Assembly (NCBI RefSeq): GCF_900111175.1
Contig: NZ_FOGI01000010.1
Span: 62,001 to 126,000 of the forward strand
Source: Actinokineospora terrae
GTDB taxonomy: Bacteria > Actinomycetota > Actinomycetes > Mycobacteriales > Pseudonocardiaceae
Length of the DNA: 64,000 bases
Reading direction: 5' to 3'
In this document: one piece after another, positions 28,426 to 39,573 of the stretch
Layout of the letters: the number at the start of each line of letters is the position of its first letter
How positions within the stretch are numbered: position 1 is the first letter of the stretch
Position numbers and translations under genes: made by a program
The notes under the pieces: model-generated
Told to the model about the DNA's origin: nothing
What the model saw: the letters and a program-made list of their open reading frames with translations, nothing else
Database searches by the model: none

Positions 28426-29193
28426 GTGGTGATCGAGCTGGCCGTGCTGCTCGCCGACCTGCGGGCCGAGGGTGCCGAACTGGATGCCCTCGTCGCCGAT
28501 CTGCCTGGGCGGGAGTGGGCGAGGGCGACGCCTGCGGTGGGGTGGACCGTCGCGCACCAGGTGGCGCACCTGGCGTGGACCGACGAGCGGGCACTGCTGG
28601 CGGCGACGGATCCAGCGGGGTTCGCGGCCGAGTTGGCGGGCATCACCGAGCGGTTCGTCGATGACGGCGCCGAGTGCGGGGCGCGGCTGGAGCCCGCCGA
28701 ACTGCTGGCGCGGTGGCGGGAGTCCCGGAGCAGGCTCGCCGAGGTGCTGGCGGGCGCGGAGGGGAAGCTGCCCTGGTACGGGCCGCCGATGAGCGCGGCC
28801 TCGATGGCGACGGCGCGGATCATGGAGACCTGGGCGCACGGCGGGGACGTCGCGGACGCGCTCGGCGTGACGCGGGTGCCGACGACGCGGCTCAGGCACG
28901 TCGCGCACATCGGCGTGCGCACCAGAGACTTCGCGTACCTGGTGCGCGGCCTGCCGGTGCCCGACGCGCAGTTCCGGGTCGAGCTGGTCGGGCCGGACGG
29001 CGTCTGGACGTGGGGCCCCGAGGGCGCCGACCAGCGGGTGACCGGCCCCGCGCTGGACTTCTGCCGGTTGGTGACCCAGCGGGTGCACCGCGACGACACC
29101 GGACTGGTCGCCGTCGGCCCGGATGCCGAGGTCTGGCTGGGGATCGCGCAGGCCTTCGCCGGGCCGCCCGGCGCGGGGAGGGGGAGGTCGTGA
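28426..29193 (+). CDS. TIGR03084 / mycothiol-type maleylpyruvate isomerase-like protein
   Basis: A 255-residue helical-bundle protein of the DinB/MDMPI type: VIELAVLLADLRAEGAELDALVADLP, then WTVAHQVAHLAWTDERALLAA (first metal-site His region) and ARIMETWAHGGDVADALG with His-Asp ligands. Members of this actinobacterial group sit in acyl-CoA degradation operons; many MDMPI relatives use mycothiol. Two GTG codons in a row (28426, 28429) can serve as start; the transcript is probably leaderless. It ends GTGA into the AtuA-like gene. Confidence 0.7.
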   Translation: MVIELAVLLADLRAEGAELDALVADLPGREWARATPAVGWTVAHQVAHLAWTDERALLAATDPAGFAAELAGITERFVDDGAECGARLEPAELLARWRESRSRLAEVLAGAEGKLPWYGPPMSAASMATARIMETWAHGGDVADALGVTRVPTTRLRHVAHIGVRTRDFAYLVRGLPVPDAQFRVELVGPDGVWTWGPEGADQRVTGPALDFCRLVTQRVHRDDTGLVAVGPDAEVWLGIAQAFAGPPGAGRGRS

Positions 29194-30818
29194 TCAGGAT
29201 CGGGAACGCGTCCGGGTTCTACGGGGACCGGTTCGACGCGGTGCAGGAAATGCTGACCGGGGGCGACCTCGATGTGCTCACCGGGGACTACCTGGCCGAG
29301 TTGACGATGCTGATCCTGGGCAGGCAGCGCCTCAAGGACCCGGCCGCCGGATACGCGAAGACCTTCCTGCGCCAGCTCGAGCAGTCGCTCGGGACGGCGA
29401 AGGAGCGCGGCGTCAAGATCGTCACCAACGCCGGTGGACTCAACCCGGCCGGGCTCGCGGAGGCCATCCGGGGCCTCGGTGTTGACGTCGCGGTGGCCCA
29501 TGTCGAGGGCGACGACGTGCGCGGGCTCGGTTTCGAGGGCGCGCTGACGGCCAACGCTTACCTTGGGGCGTGGGGTATCGCGGAATGCCTGCTGGCCGGG
29601 GCCGACGTGGTGGTCACCGGGCGGGTGACGGATGCCTCGCTGGTCGTGGGCCCTGCCGCGGCGCATTTCGGGTGGGGGCGCACGGATTTCGACCGGTTGG
29701 CGGGGGCCACGGTCGCGGGACACGTGTTGGAGTGCGGAACTCAGGCCACGGGCGGGAACTACGCGTTCTTCACCGAGTTCGACGCCACGCGCCCGGGCTT
29801 CCCCATCGCGGAGATCGAGGCCGACGGCAGCTCGGTGATCACCAAGCACCCGGGCACCGGCGGCGCGGTCACCACGGAAACGGTTACCGCGCAACTGCTC
29901 TACGAGATCCAGGGCGCCGACTACCTGGGTCCTGACGTCACGACCCGGTTCGACAGCATCGTCCTCGCTGACGACGGCCGGGATCGGGTTCGGATCAGCG
30001 GCGTGCGCGGCGGGCCGCCCCCGCAGACGGTGAAGGTCTGCGTCAACACCCTTGCCGGGTTCCGCAACAGCGCCACTTTCGTCCTGTGTGGACTCGATGT
30101 CGAAGCCAAGGCCGCGTTGGTGCGGCAGCAGCTGGACTTCGACGGTGTCACATGGACCTTGGCCCGCACGGACCACGTCGACGCGGAGACCGAGGAAACG
30201 GCCAGCGCTTTGCTCCACGCGACCATCAAGACGGCGGATCCCGCTGTGGCCAAGGCCTTTTCGCGCGCGACCGTCGAGTTGGCATTGTCGAGCTATCCGG
30301 GTTTCACGCTCACCGCGCCGCCTGCGGATGGGACGCCCGTCGGGGTTTGTCGGCCGGAGTATGTGTCGCCGTCTGTCGTCGAACACGTTGCTGTCCTGGC
30401 TGATGGGACTCGCCGCGTGATTCCGTGGACACCAGGGGCGGCTGTTGCGGCGCGAACGGTTGAGGCGGAACCTGCTTCGTTCGGGGCTACCAGGCGCGTG
30501 CCACTGGGGACGGTCGTCGGTGCTCGGTCCGGGGACAAGGGCGGCGACGCCAACCTGGGTGTCTGGGTCCGCGATCCGGCCGCTTATCCTTGGCTGGCAA
30601 CGGAACTGACCGTGTCCCGCCTCCGCGAACTGCTGCCCGAGATCGCCGACCTGGCCATCGACCGGCACCCGCTGCCGAACCTGCACGCCGTCAACTTCGT
30701 CATCCACGGCCTGCTCGGCGACGGCGTGGCCGCCGCGACCCGGTTCGACCCGCAGGCCAAGGCCCTGGGCGAGTGGCTGCGGTCCCGGCACCTCGAGGTC
30801 CCCGAGGAGTTCCTGTGA
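29190..30818 (+). CDS. AtuA-like (DUF1446) acyclic terpene/acyl-CoA catabolism protein
   Basis: A 542-residue protein with an AtuA-type N-terminal domain (IRIGNASGFYGDRFDAVQEML, TNAGGLNPAGLAEAIRGLG, ADVVVTGRVTDASLVVGP, GHVLECGTQATGGNYAFF). It also has the additional C-terminal domain (VPLGTVVGARSGDKGGDANLGV...NFVIHGLLGDGV) found in the longer members. AtuA is required for geraniol/citronellol use in Pseudomonas, but its reaction is not established. The GTG start overlaps the preceding stop; the next gene also overlaps. It sits with acyl-CoA dehydrogenases and a biotin carboxylase, as in Atu and Liu clusters. Confidence 0.82.
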   Translation: MIRIGNASGFYGDRFDAVQEMLTGGDLDVLTGDYLAELTMLILGRQRLKDPAAGYAKTFLRQLEQSLGTAKERGVKIVTNAGGLNPAGLAEAIRGLGVDVAVAHVEGDDVRGLGFEGALTANAYLGAWGIAECLLAGADVVVTGRVTDASLVVGPAAAHFGWGRTDFDRLAGATVAGHVLECGTQATGGNYAFFTEFDATRPGFPIAEIEADGSSVITKHPGTGGAVTTETVTAQLLYEIQGADYLGPDVTTRFDSIVLADDGRDRVRISGVRGGPPPQTVKVCVNTLAGFRNSATFVLCGLDVEAKAALVRQQLDFDGVTWTLARTDHVDAETEETASALLHATIKTADPAVAKAFSRATVELALSSYPGFTLTAPPADGTPVGVCRPEYVSPSVVEHVAVLADGTRRVIPWTPGAAVAARTVEAEPASFGATRRVPLGTVVGARSGDKGGDANLGVWVRDPAAYPWLATELTVSRLRELLPEIADLAIDRHPLPNLHAVNFVIHGLLGDGVAAATRFDPQAKALGEWLRSRHLEVPEEFL

Positions 30819-31951
30819 GCCTGTTCGACACCCCCGAACGCCGGGAGCTGCGCGCCACGGTCCGCCGGTTCATGGACTCGGAAGTGTTGCCGCACTTGGA
30901 TTCCTGGGAACGCGCGGGCGAGCTGCCCCGGTCGCTGCACCGGGCGGCGGCCGACCTCGGCCTGCTCGGGATCGCGTTCCCGGAGTCGGCGGGCGGTGAG
31001 GGCGGGGACCTGGTCGACGCGCTGGTCGTGGTCGAGGAGATGCACTACGCGGGGGCCTCCGGCGGGCTCATCGCGGGGTTGCTGACCTGCGGGATCGCCG
31101 TGCCACACCTGGTGGCGGCCGGTCAGGTGGACCGCTGGGTCCGGCCGACGCTGGCGGGGGAGATGATCGGCGCGCTCGCCATCACCGAGCCGGACGGCGG
31201 TTCTGATGTGGCCGGGATCCGCACGACGGCGGTGCGGGACGGCTCGCACTACGTTGTCAACGGGGCGAAGACGTTCATCACCTCCGGAGTCCGGGCGGAC
31301 TTCGTGACCACGGCTGTGCGGACCGGCGGCCCTGGGGCGCACGGGATCTCGCTGCTGGTCATCGAGAAGGGCACGCCCGGGTTCACTGTGGACCGTCAGC
31401 TGGAGAAGATGGGCTGGCACTGCTCGGACACGGCGTCAATGTCCTTTGTCGACTGCCGAGTCCCGGTGGAGAACCTGGTCGGCGCTGAGAACACCGGCTT
31501 CATCCAGATCGCGGTCAACTTCGTAGCCGAACGCCTGACCCTGGCGGTCCAGGCCTACGCGACCGCCCAGCGCGCCTACGACCTGACCGTCCAGTGGTGC
31601 CGCGACCGGCAGACCTTCGGCCACCCGCTGATCTCCCGCCAGTCGATCCAGATGACCCTGACCGACATGGCCCGCCGCATCGACGTCGCCCGCGCGTACA
31701 CCAGGTCCATCGCCACCCGCCACCTGGCGGGCGAGGACGTCATCACCGAGGTCTGCTTCGCCAAGAACAGCGCCACCGAAACCGCGGACTGGACAACCCA
31801 CCAAGCCCTCCAACTCCACGGCGGCGCAGGCTACCTCCGCGACTCCGAGGTGGAGCGCCACTACCGAGACACCCGAATCCTCTCCATCGGCGGCGGTACC
31901 ACAGAAATCCTCACCCTCCTAGCCGCCAAACGCCTAGGCCTCACCACCTAA
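30815..31951 (+). CDS. Acyl-CoA dehydrogenase
   Basis: A 378-residue FAD enzyme: TPERRELRATVRRFMDSEV, GALAITEPDGGSDVAGIRTTA (FAD-binding signature), GFTVDRQLEKMGWHCSDTASMSFVDCRVP, RQTFGHPLISRQ and QLHGGAGYLRDSEVERHYRDTRI. The usual catalytic base position is served by the SEVERHYRD region. It oxidises an acyl-CoA to the enoyl-CoA; branched or terpenoid substrates are suggested by the neighbours. GTG 30815 overlaps the AtuA-like stop. Last gene of the first operon; a repeat-rich gap follows. Confidence 0.88.
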   Translation: MSLFDTPERRELRATVRRFMDSEVLPHLDSWERAGELPRSLHRAAADLGLLGIAFPESAGGEGGDLVDALVVVEEMHYAGASGGLIAGLLTCGIAVPHLVAAGQVDRWVRPTLAGEMIGALAITEPDGGSDVAGIRTTAVRDGSHYVVNGAKTFITSGVRADFVTTAVRTGGPGAHGISLLVIEKGTPGFTVDRQLEKMGWHCSDTASMSFVDCRVPVENLVGAENTGFIQIAVNFVAERLTLAVQAYATAQRAYDLTVQWCRDRQTFGHPLISRQSIQMTLTDMARRIDVARAYTRSIATRHLAGEDVITEVCFAKNSATETADWTTHQALQLHGGAGYLRDSEVERHYRDTRILSIGGGTTEILTLLAAKRLGLTT

Positions 31952-32112
31952 CCCCCCAGGTCCCCCCAGTCTTCCGCCCCCAGCCCTCCGCCCCGCCTCA
32001 GGGCTCCGCCTCCAGAGTTCCATCCCGTCTCCAGAGCCCAGCCCCGTCTCCAGGGCCCCGCCCATGGGCTCCGCCTCGCCCTAGGGCTCCGCCTTCAGAG
32101 CTCCACCCCGCT

Positions 32113-32241
32113 CAAGATCAACTCTGCCCCCGGGGCCCTCCTTCCCGGGGGCCGGGGGCCCATCTCTGAACTTATCGAACCCGGTGGTTTGTCAATAGGG
32201 GGTAGGGACGGGCTGTGGATGATCCGAGGGGTTGTGGACAA
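32113..32241 (+). repeat. 129-bp dispersed element, copy B
   Basis: Exactly 129 bp, from CAAGATCAACTCTGC to the terminal TGTGGACAA. Box pair TGTGGATGA (32214) and TGTGGACAA (32233), starts 19 nt apart; the second is a perfect DnaA box. Differs from copy C at roughly a dozen positions by eye and has no net insertion or deletion. Confidence 0.85.
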
Positions 32242-32419
32242 CATTCGATGGTCACACCGATAGCCCTCCTCGGCCGGAACCGACGCCACCCTCTCAGGCC
32301 GTGGGCGTACCGCTCCCAACAAACCGACGCGGCCGCCCGAGCCCCACACGCACCCGTTCGCCAATCGCGAACTCGGCCCTCGCCTGCCCCACCACACGCC
32401 CCAAAATCCGCCGCCCACC

Positions 32420-32548
32420 CAAGATCAACTCCGCGGCCGGGGCCCTCCCTCCCGGGGCCCGGGGGCCCATCTCTGAACTTATCGAACCCGGTGGTTTGTC
32501 ACTAGGGGGTGGGGACGGGCTGTGGATGGTTCCAGGCGTTGTGGATAA
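32420..32548 (+). repeat. 129-bp dispersed element, copy C
   Basis: Exactly 129 bp, 307 bases after copy B in the same orientation. Box pair TGTGGATGG (32521) and TGTGGATAA (32540), again 19 nt apart. The second is the perfect E. coli-type DnaA box (TTATCCACA on the other strand). Core ATCTCTGAACTTATCGA is identical to copy B. Confidence 0.85.
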
Positions 32549-32697
32549 GGGGGCGGATTCGCGTGGTGGTTGGCGCTGGCGTACGTGGCCGGGGCTGTGG
32601 CGGGCGCCTGTGAGCAACCCTCTCGATCGGGTGGTCTTGCTCGACTGGTGCGGGGTGGCGACTGACGATCGGGGCATGACGTCGTGGGTGGGGGTGG

Positions 32698-33588
32698 GTG
32701 GTGGTCACTGATGCCGAGGTGGCTGAGCGGTTGCGGGTGGGGATCGCGGGTCGGTGGGTGGGGGATGACCCGGTGTCGGCGGCGGCCAGGTACGCGATGT
32801 TGCCGCCCGGGCGGTTGATGCGGCCGTTGTTGCTGGTGCGCAGTGCGCTGGCGGTCGGCGGGGTGCTCGACGAGGTGATCCCGGCCGCGGTCGGGCTCGA
32901 GTGCGCGCACGTCGGCGGGCTGATCCACGACGACCTGATCGACCAGGGGGAGTCGCGGCGGGGGCGGCCCGCGGTGCACGGCGTGTTCGGGGCGGAGACG
33001 GCGATCGTCACCGGGAGCGCCCTGTTCTTCACCTGGTTCGAGGCGCTGGCCGACTCCGGTGTGGCCGCCGAGACGCTGGTCGAGGTGATGCGCGTGCAGG
33101 CCGACGCCGGGCGGCTCGCGTGCCGGGGTGCCGCGATGGAGGTGGCGATGGCCGAGGGGGTCGACACGCCGGTGTCCACCTACCTGGAGATGGCCCACTA
33201 CAAGACCGCCGCCATGACCTCGGCCGCGTGCCGGACCGGCGCCCTGCTCGGCGGCGCCGCCCCGGAGCGCGTGGCGGCCCTGTCCGGATTCGGCGAGGCG
33301 CTCGGCATGGCCCTGCAGATCCGCGACGACCTCGCCCCGCACCGCCAGCACTCGGACATGGCGGGCAGGCGCGCCGTCCGCCGACCCACCCTCCCCGACC
33401 TGCTCGCCCAACACCGCGCCCAGGTCCTCGTCGACGCCGTCCACCAGGCCACCGACCTCGCCGACCACTACCTCGACCGCGCACACGCCCACCTCGCCCA
33501 ACTCCCCGACACCCCCCACCGCCGCGCCCTGGAGTCCTGGACCCACCCCGGCCCCGTCCCCGCCCCGCGCTCGAACCAGGACGACTGA
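32698..33588 (+). CDS. Polyprenyl synthetase-family protein with degenerate second Asp motif
   Basis: A 296-residue all-alpha isoprenyl diphosphate synthase homologue: LPPGRLMRPLLLVRSAL, first Asp-rich motif HVGGLIHDDLIDQGESRRG (DDxxD present), and MAHYKTAAMTSAACRTGALLGG. The second motif reads MALQIRDDLAPHRQ, so the last Asp of DDxxD is missing. The GQxxDL region is also shifted (GRLACRGAAMEVAMAEG). It may be a short-chain prenyl synthase with altered activity or a non-catalytic paralogue. The Pro-rich tail belongs to a 106-bp duplication. GTG 32698 chosen; GTG 32701 is equally possible. Confidence 0.75.
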   Translation: MVVTDAEVAERLRVGIAGRWVGDDPVSAAARYAMLPPGRLMRPLLLVRSALAVGGVLDEVIPAAVGLECAHVGGLIHDDLIDQGESRRGRPAVHGVFGAETAIVTGSALFFTWFEALADSGVAAETLVEVMRVQADAGRLACRGAAMEVAMAEGVDTPVSTYLEMAHYKTAAMTSAACRTGALLGGAAPERVAALSGFGEALGMALQIRDDLAPHRQHSDMAGRRAVRRPTLPDLLAQHRAQVLVDAVHQATDLADHYLDRAHAHLAQLPDTPHRRALESWTHPGPVPAPRSNQDD

Positions 33589-33760
33589 CCGCACCCGGCG
33601 CCCGAACTGCGCCGGCAGCCTGGACGTCGAGCGTGGCTGCCGCGAAAACCCACACCGACCCCGTCCCCACCCCGCCCTCGAATCAAGACGACGGACCCGC
33701 CCGGCGCCCGAACCGTGCTGGCAGCATCGGCGTCGAGCTCGGCTGCCGCGACACCCCACC
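33552..33760 (+). repeat. Degenerate 106-107-bp tandem duplication at a gene end
   Basis: The 3' end of the prenyl synthase plus downstream DNA (33552-33658) recurs at 33659-33760. Anchors CCCCGTCC, CTCGAA, CGGCGCCCGAAC, GGCAGC and GGCTGCCGCGA are all displaced by 106-107 bases. The stop codon lies inside the first unit only, so the second copy is a non-coding relic. Confidence 0.7.
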
Positions 33761-33945
33761 CCGAAGGCCGCGGGTACCGGCACCCCGACGCCCCGACCAG
33801 CCGGACGTTCTGCTCCACGCCCGAAGTCGTCGCCCTGTGCCCGGGACGCTCGGAGCGGCCTCGCCCGGGGCTGCCCGATCAGCCGGACACCGGTCCCGAG
33901 CCCGCGCCACGCCTGGACACCGACACCCGCCAAGCGGTGAAACAA

Positions 33946-33988
33946 TCAAGCGTGCATGCTTGAAAAGCGGCACCCGGCGTGCCACGGT
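33946..33988 (+). promoter_or_regulatory. Promoter with TetR-type operator, carboxylase operon
   Basis: Inverted repeat TCAAGC-GTGCAT-GCTTGA (33946-33963) overlaps -35 TTGAAA (33960-33965); 17 bases later CACGGT (33983-33988), then GGG and GTG GTG. Identical architecture to 28380-28422. GCGTGCCACGGTGGGGTGG is shared around the -10 and start. The TetR gene ending this operon is the natural candidate to bind both sites. Confidence 0.7.
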
Positions 33989-33991
33989 GGG

Positions 33992-35589
<1,598 letters not shown>

Positions 35590-35593
<4 letters not shown>

Positions 35594-37527
35594 GGCCCGT
35601 GCACCCGATCGCCCGCGTCCTGGTCGCCAACCGCGGCGAGATCGCCCGCCGCGTGTTCCGCACCGCCCGGGCGCTCGGACTGACCACAGTGGCCGTCTAC
35701 TCCGACGCGGACGCGGACTCCCCGCACGTGGCCGAAGCCGACTCGGCCGTCCGCCTGCCCGGGTCCGCGCCGGTCGACACCTACCTGCGTGCCGACCTGC
35801 TCGTCCAGGCCGCTGTGGACGCCGGTGCCGACGCCGTGCACCCCGGATACGGCTTCCTGTCGGAGAACGCCGCCTTCGCGCGCGCCGTCCTCGACGCCGG
35901 GCTGACGTGGATCGGGCCCGCGCCGGAGGTCATCGAGCAGATGGGCTCGAAGATCGAGTCCAAGCGCTTGGTCGCCGCCGCGGGGGTTCCTGTCCTGTCT
36001 GAAGTGGACGAACCGACCGCCGCCGATCTTCCCGTGCTGGTGAAGGCTTCCGCGGGCGGTGGCGGACGGGGCATGCGGGTCGTGCGCGATCTCGCCGACC
36101 TGGCGGGTGAACTGGAAACGGCCCGCTCCGAGGCGCTGTCCGCTTTCGGTGACGCCACGGTGTTCTGCGAGCCGTACCTGGAGACCGGGCGCCACATCGA
36201 GGTCCAGATCATGGCCGACCGGCACGGCACGGTCTGGGCGGTCGGCGAGCGCGAGTGCTCCATCCAGCGGCGGCACCAGAAGGTGGTCGAGGAAGCGCCC
36301 TCGCCGCTGGTCGACCGCACGGAAGGCATGCGCGACAGGCTTTTCGCGGCAGCCAAGGCCGCCGCGGGCGCTGTGGGGTACACCGGCGCGGGCACGGTCG
36401 AGTTCCTCGCCGATGAGACCGGCCGGTTCTACTTCCTGGAGATGAACACCCGCCTCCAGGTCGAGCACCCGGTCACCGAGCTGACCACCGGCCTCGACCT
36501 GGTCGCCCTCCAGTTCGGCGTCGCCGAGGGCGCCCGGCTGCCCGCTGAGCCGCCGCCGTCGCGCGGTCATGCCATCGAGGTCCGCCTCTACGCCGAGGAC
36601 CCGGCCAACGACTGGCGCCCGCAAACCGGGACACTGCACCGCTTCGAGATCCCCACCGAGGGCATCCGGGTCGACTCCGGCGTCGAGACCGGCTCGATGG
36701 TCGGCGTGCGCTACGACCCGATGCTCGCGAAGGTCATCGCCTGGGCGGTGGACCGGTCCACCGCGGCCCGGGTCCTCGCGGGCGCCCTCACGCGCTCCCG
36801 GATCCACGGCGTGCGCACCAACCGCGACCTGCTGGTCCGGGTCCTGCGCCACCCCGACTTCCTGGCGGGCGACACCGACACCGCGTTCCTCACCCGCCAC
36901 GACCTCACCGCGCCCCTGCTGACCGCCGAACCCCTCGCCGCCCTCGCGGCCGCCCTCGCCGACGCCGCGACCAACCGCGCCGCCGCCCGAGTCCTCGGCC
37001 GCCTCCCCAGCGGGTGGCGCAATGTCGTCTCCCAACCCCAGGCCAAGCTCATCGGCGACCACACCGTCCGCTACCGCCTCGGCCGCGACGGCTCACTGGG
37101 CATCGACGGCGTCCACCTCGTCGAAGCCACCCCAGACCTGGTCCGCCTGGCCGTCAACGGCGTCGTCCACCGCTTCGAGGTCGGCCGCGCACCCGGCTGG
37201 TCCTTTGTGGACACGATGGTCGGCTCGATCGCGTTCGAGGTCCCCGAGCGCTTCCCCGACCCGGCAGCCCGGGTGGCCGCGGGCTCGCTTCTGGCCCCGA
37301 TGCCGGGGACAGTGGTACGGGTGGCCGCCGCGGTGGGCGACCGCGTCGACGCCGGACAGGTCCTGCTGTGGCTGGAGGCGATGAAGATGGAGCACCGCGT
37401 GGTCGCACCGGTCGCCGGGGTGGTCGCCGAACTGCCGGTGGCCGCGGGCGACCAGGTCGACGTGGGCCGCGTGCTGGCGGTCGTCCGTGACGAGTCCGTG
37501 CTGGGTGAACCTGTGGAGGGGTCGTGA
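35590..37527 (+). CDS. Acyl-CoA carboxylase, biotin carboxylase/BCCP (alpha) subunit
   Basis: A 645-residue fused subunit. It has a biotin carboxylase domain (IARVLVANRGEIARRVFRTA, HPGYGFLSENAAFA, ATP-grasp VLVKASAGGGGRGMRVV, VGERECSIQRRHQKVVEEAPS, EMNTRLQVEHPVTE), a middle BT-type linker, and a C-terminal biotinyl domain with the modified Lys in LWLEAMKMEHRVV. It carboxylates biotin with ATP and bicarbonate for transfer by the beta subunit. GTG overlaps the beta stop (GTGA); GTG 35599 is an alternative. Typical MCC-alpha length. Confidence 0.9.
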
Positions 37528-38681
37528 GCTTCGTCGAGTCCGAGGAACGGCAGGCGCTGCGCAAGGCGGTGGGGGACCTGGGGCGCAAGTACGGGCACGA
37601 GTACGTGCTCAAGGCCGCGCGCTCCGGTGGGCACACGACCGAGCTGTGGGACGAGGCGGGCGGGCTCGGGTACCTGGGCGTCAACGTGCCCGAGGAGTTC
37701 GGCGGGGGCGGCGGGGGCATCGGGGACCTGGCCGCGGTGTGCGAGGAGTTGGCGGCGGCGGGGGCGTCGTTGCTGCAGGTGGTCGTCTCGCCCGCGATCT
37801 GCGCGACGATCATCGCCAGGTACGGCACCGACGAGCAGAAGCGGCGGTGGTTACCGGGGTTCGCCGACGGCACGGTGCGGATGGCGTTCGCGATCACCGA
37901 GCCCGACGCCGGGTCCAACTCGCACCGCATCACCACCACCGCGCGCCGCGACGGCGACGGGTGGCTGCTGACCGGCCGCAAGACCTACATCTCGTGCGTC
38001 GACGAGTCGCAGGCCGTGCTCGTCGTCAGCCGCACCGAGGACGCCAGGACCGGCAAGCTCAAGCCGGTCCTGTTCATCGTGCCGACCGACGCGCCCGGGT
38101 TCACCTACCGGCGCATCGAGATGGACATCGTCTCCCCGGACTACCAGTTCCAGCTGTTCCTCGACGACGTCCGGCTGCCGCTCGACGCGCTGGTCGGGTC
38201 GGAGGACGCCGCGCTGATGCAGCTGTTCGCAGGGCTCAACCCCGAGCGGATCATGGCCGCGTCGTTCGCGGTGGGCATGGGCCGGTTCGCGGTGGACAAA
38301 GCCGTCGAGTACGCCAAGACCCGGCAGGTCTGGAAGGAACCCATCGGCGCCCACCAGGCCGTCGCGCACCCGCTGGCGCAGGCCAGGATCGAGCTCGACC
38401 TGGCCAAGCTGATGACCCAGAAGGCCGCCTGGCTCTACGACTCCGGTGACGACATGGCCGCGGGCGAGGCGGCCAACATGGCCAAGTACGCCGCGGGCGA
38501 GGCCGTGGTCCGCGCCGTCGACGCGGCCGTGCAAACCCACGGCGGCAACGGCCTGGCCAGCGAGTACGGTCTCGGTGCGCTCGTCGCGGCGTCCCGGCTG
38601 ACCAGGATCGCCCCGGTGAGCCGCGAGATGATCCTGAACTTCGTGGCGCAGTTCACCCTCGGGCTGCCCAAGTCCTACTGA
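37524..38681 (+). CDS. Acyl-CoA dehydrogenase
   Basis: A 385-residue FAD-dependent acyl-CoA dehydrogenase: MAFAITEPDAGSNSHRITTTA, FTYRRIEMDIVSPDYQFQLFLDDVRLP, NPERIMAASFAVGMGRFAVDKAVEYAKTRQVW and QTHGGNGLASEYGLGALVAASRLTRIAPVSREMIL. GTG overlaps the alpha-subunit stop. It contains one TTA codon (37851-37853). Together with the carboxylase it forms a leucine/isoprenoid-style module: dehydrogenation then carboxylation of the enoyl-CoA. Confidence 0.87.
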   Translation: MSFVESEERQALRKAVGDLGRKYGHEYVLKAARSGGHTTELWDEAGGLGYLGVNVPEEFGGGGGGIGDLAAVCEELAAAGASLLQVVVSPAICATIIARYGTDEQKRRWLPGFADGTVRMAFAITEPDAGSNSHRITTTARRDGDGWLLTGRKTYISCVDESQAVLVVSRTEDARTGKLKPVLFIVPTDAPGFTYRRIEMDIVSPDYQFQLFLDDVRLPLDALVGSEDAALMQLFAGLNPERIMAASFAVGMGRFAVDKAVEYAKTRQVWKEPIGAHQAVAHPLAQARIELDLAKLMTQKAAWLYDSGDDMAAGEAANMAKYAAGEAVVRAVDAAVQTHGGNGLASEYGLGALVAASRLTRIAPVSREMILNFVAQFTLGLPKSY

Positions 38682-38691
38682 GAGGAACGGC

Positions 38692-39300
38692 ATGGGCGAG
38701 GCAGTCCGCGAACCGCGCCAGGACCGCAGCCGGGCCACCCGGGGCCGCCTGCTCGCGGCCGCGGTCGACTGCCTCGCCGAGGTCGGCTGGACCGGCAGCA
38801 CGGTCTCCGTCGTCGCCGAACGCGCGGGCGTCTCGCGGGGTGCCGCCCAGCACCACTTCCCGACCCGCGAGGACCTCTTCACCGCCGCCATCGCCTACGT
38901 CACGGACGAACGCGTCGAGTTCCTCCGCGCCGCCCTGCCCACCCTGCCCCCGGGCCCGGACCGCACCCGCTTCGTGGTCGACGCGATCGGCGAGATGTAC
39001 GCGGGCAAGCTCTTCAAGGCCGCCCTGCAACTGTGGGTCGCGGCCGCGTCGGACGAGCAACTGCGCGCGCAGGTGCTCCCCCTGGAAGCCCGCGTGGGCC
39101 GCGAAGCCCACCAACTGACCGTGGAAGCCCTGGGCGCCGACGAATCCCACCCCGGCGTCCGCGAGGCCGTCCAAGCCACCCTGGACCTCGCCCGAGGCCT
39201 AGGCCTGGCCAACCTCCTCACCGACGACACCAAACGCCGCCACCGAGTCCTCGCCGAGTGGGCCACCGCTCTCTCCGCCAAACTCGCCACCCTGCCCTGA
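38692..39300 (+). CDS. TetR-family regulator of the carboxylase operons
   Basis: A 202-residue regulator with the HTH at residues 12-58 (RATRGRLLAAAVDCLAEVGW, VSVVAERAGVSRGAAQHHFPTREDLFTAAI) and an all-helical ligand domain. It starts ten bases after the acyl-CoA dehydrogenase, behind GAGAGGAACGGC, so it is the last gene of the operon. The promoter of its own operon and that of the AtuA-type operon share an 18-bp inverted repeat over the -35, a typical TetR site. An acyl-CoA of the pathway is the likely inducer. Binding is inferred. Confidence 0.82.
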   Translation: MGEAVREPRQDRSRATRGRLLAAAVDCLAEVGWTGSTVSVVAERAGVSRGAAQHHFPTREDLFTAAIAYVTDERVEFLRAALPTLPPGPDRTRFVVDAIGEMYAGKLFKAALQLWVAAASDEQLRAQVLPLEARVGREAHQLTVEALGADESHPGVREAVQATLDLARGLGLANLLTDDTKRRHRVLAEWATALSAKLATLP

Positions 39301-39573
39301 CGCGGCCGCTCGGGTTGTCTGGTGGTCTGGTCCTGTCCGCCACGACCGGCCCGGTGGGCAGGGTCGCGCCCGCGAACAGCAGATCGCGGCTCCGAACACC
39401 CGGCACCGGCAACACCCTGCACCGCAGACAGCCCACACCGGCGGACACCTCTCGCCGGCGGGCAGCCCGAACTGGAAGGCCCGCCGCCCAGCCGGATGCC
39501 TGAGCAGCCATCCGCCCCCGCACCGGCACACGGTCCACGCTGACAGACCGGCCGTACCCACCAGACATCCCGC

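Larger units (their letters stand above)
31952..32697. other. Repeat-filled intergenic region
   Basis: No supported gene in about 750 bases. The first 160 are a low-complexity series of short CTCCAGAG/GGGCTCCGCC-like phrases. Then come two 129-bp elements (32113-32241 and 32420-32548) with different sequence between them. The last 150 bases before the prenyl synthase are G-rich and show no clear promoter. Confidence 0.55.

Noticed and set aside
31985..32108. Short CTCCAGAG/GGGCTCCGCC phrases as a regular tandem repeat
   Set aside because: Spacing is irregular and no period holds beyond two or three phrases.
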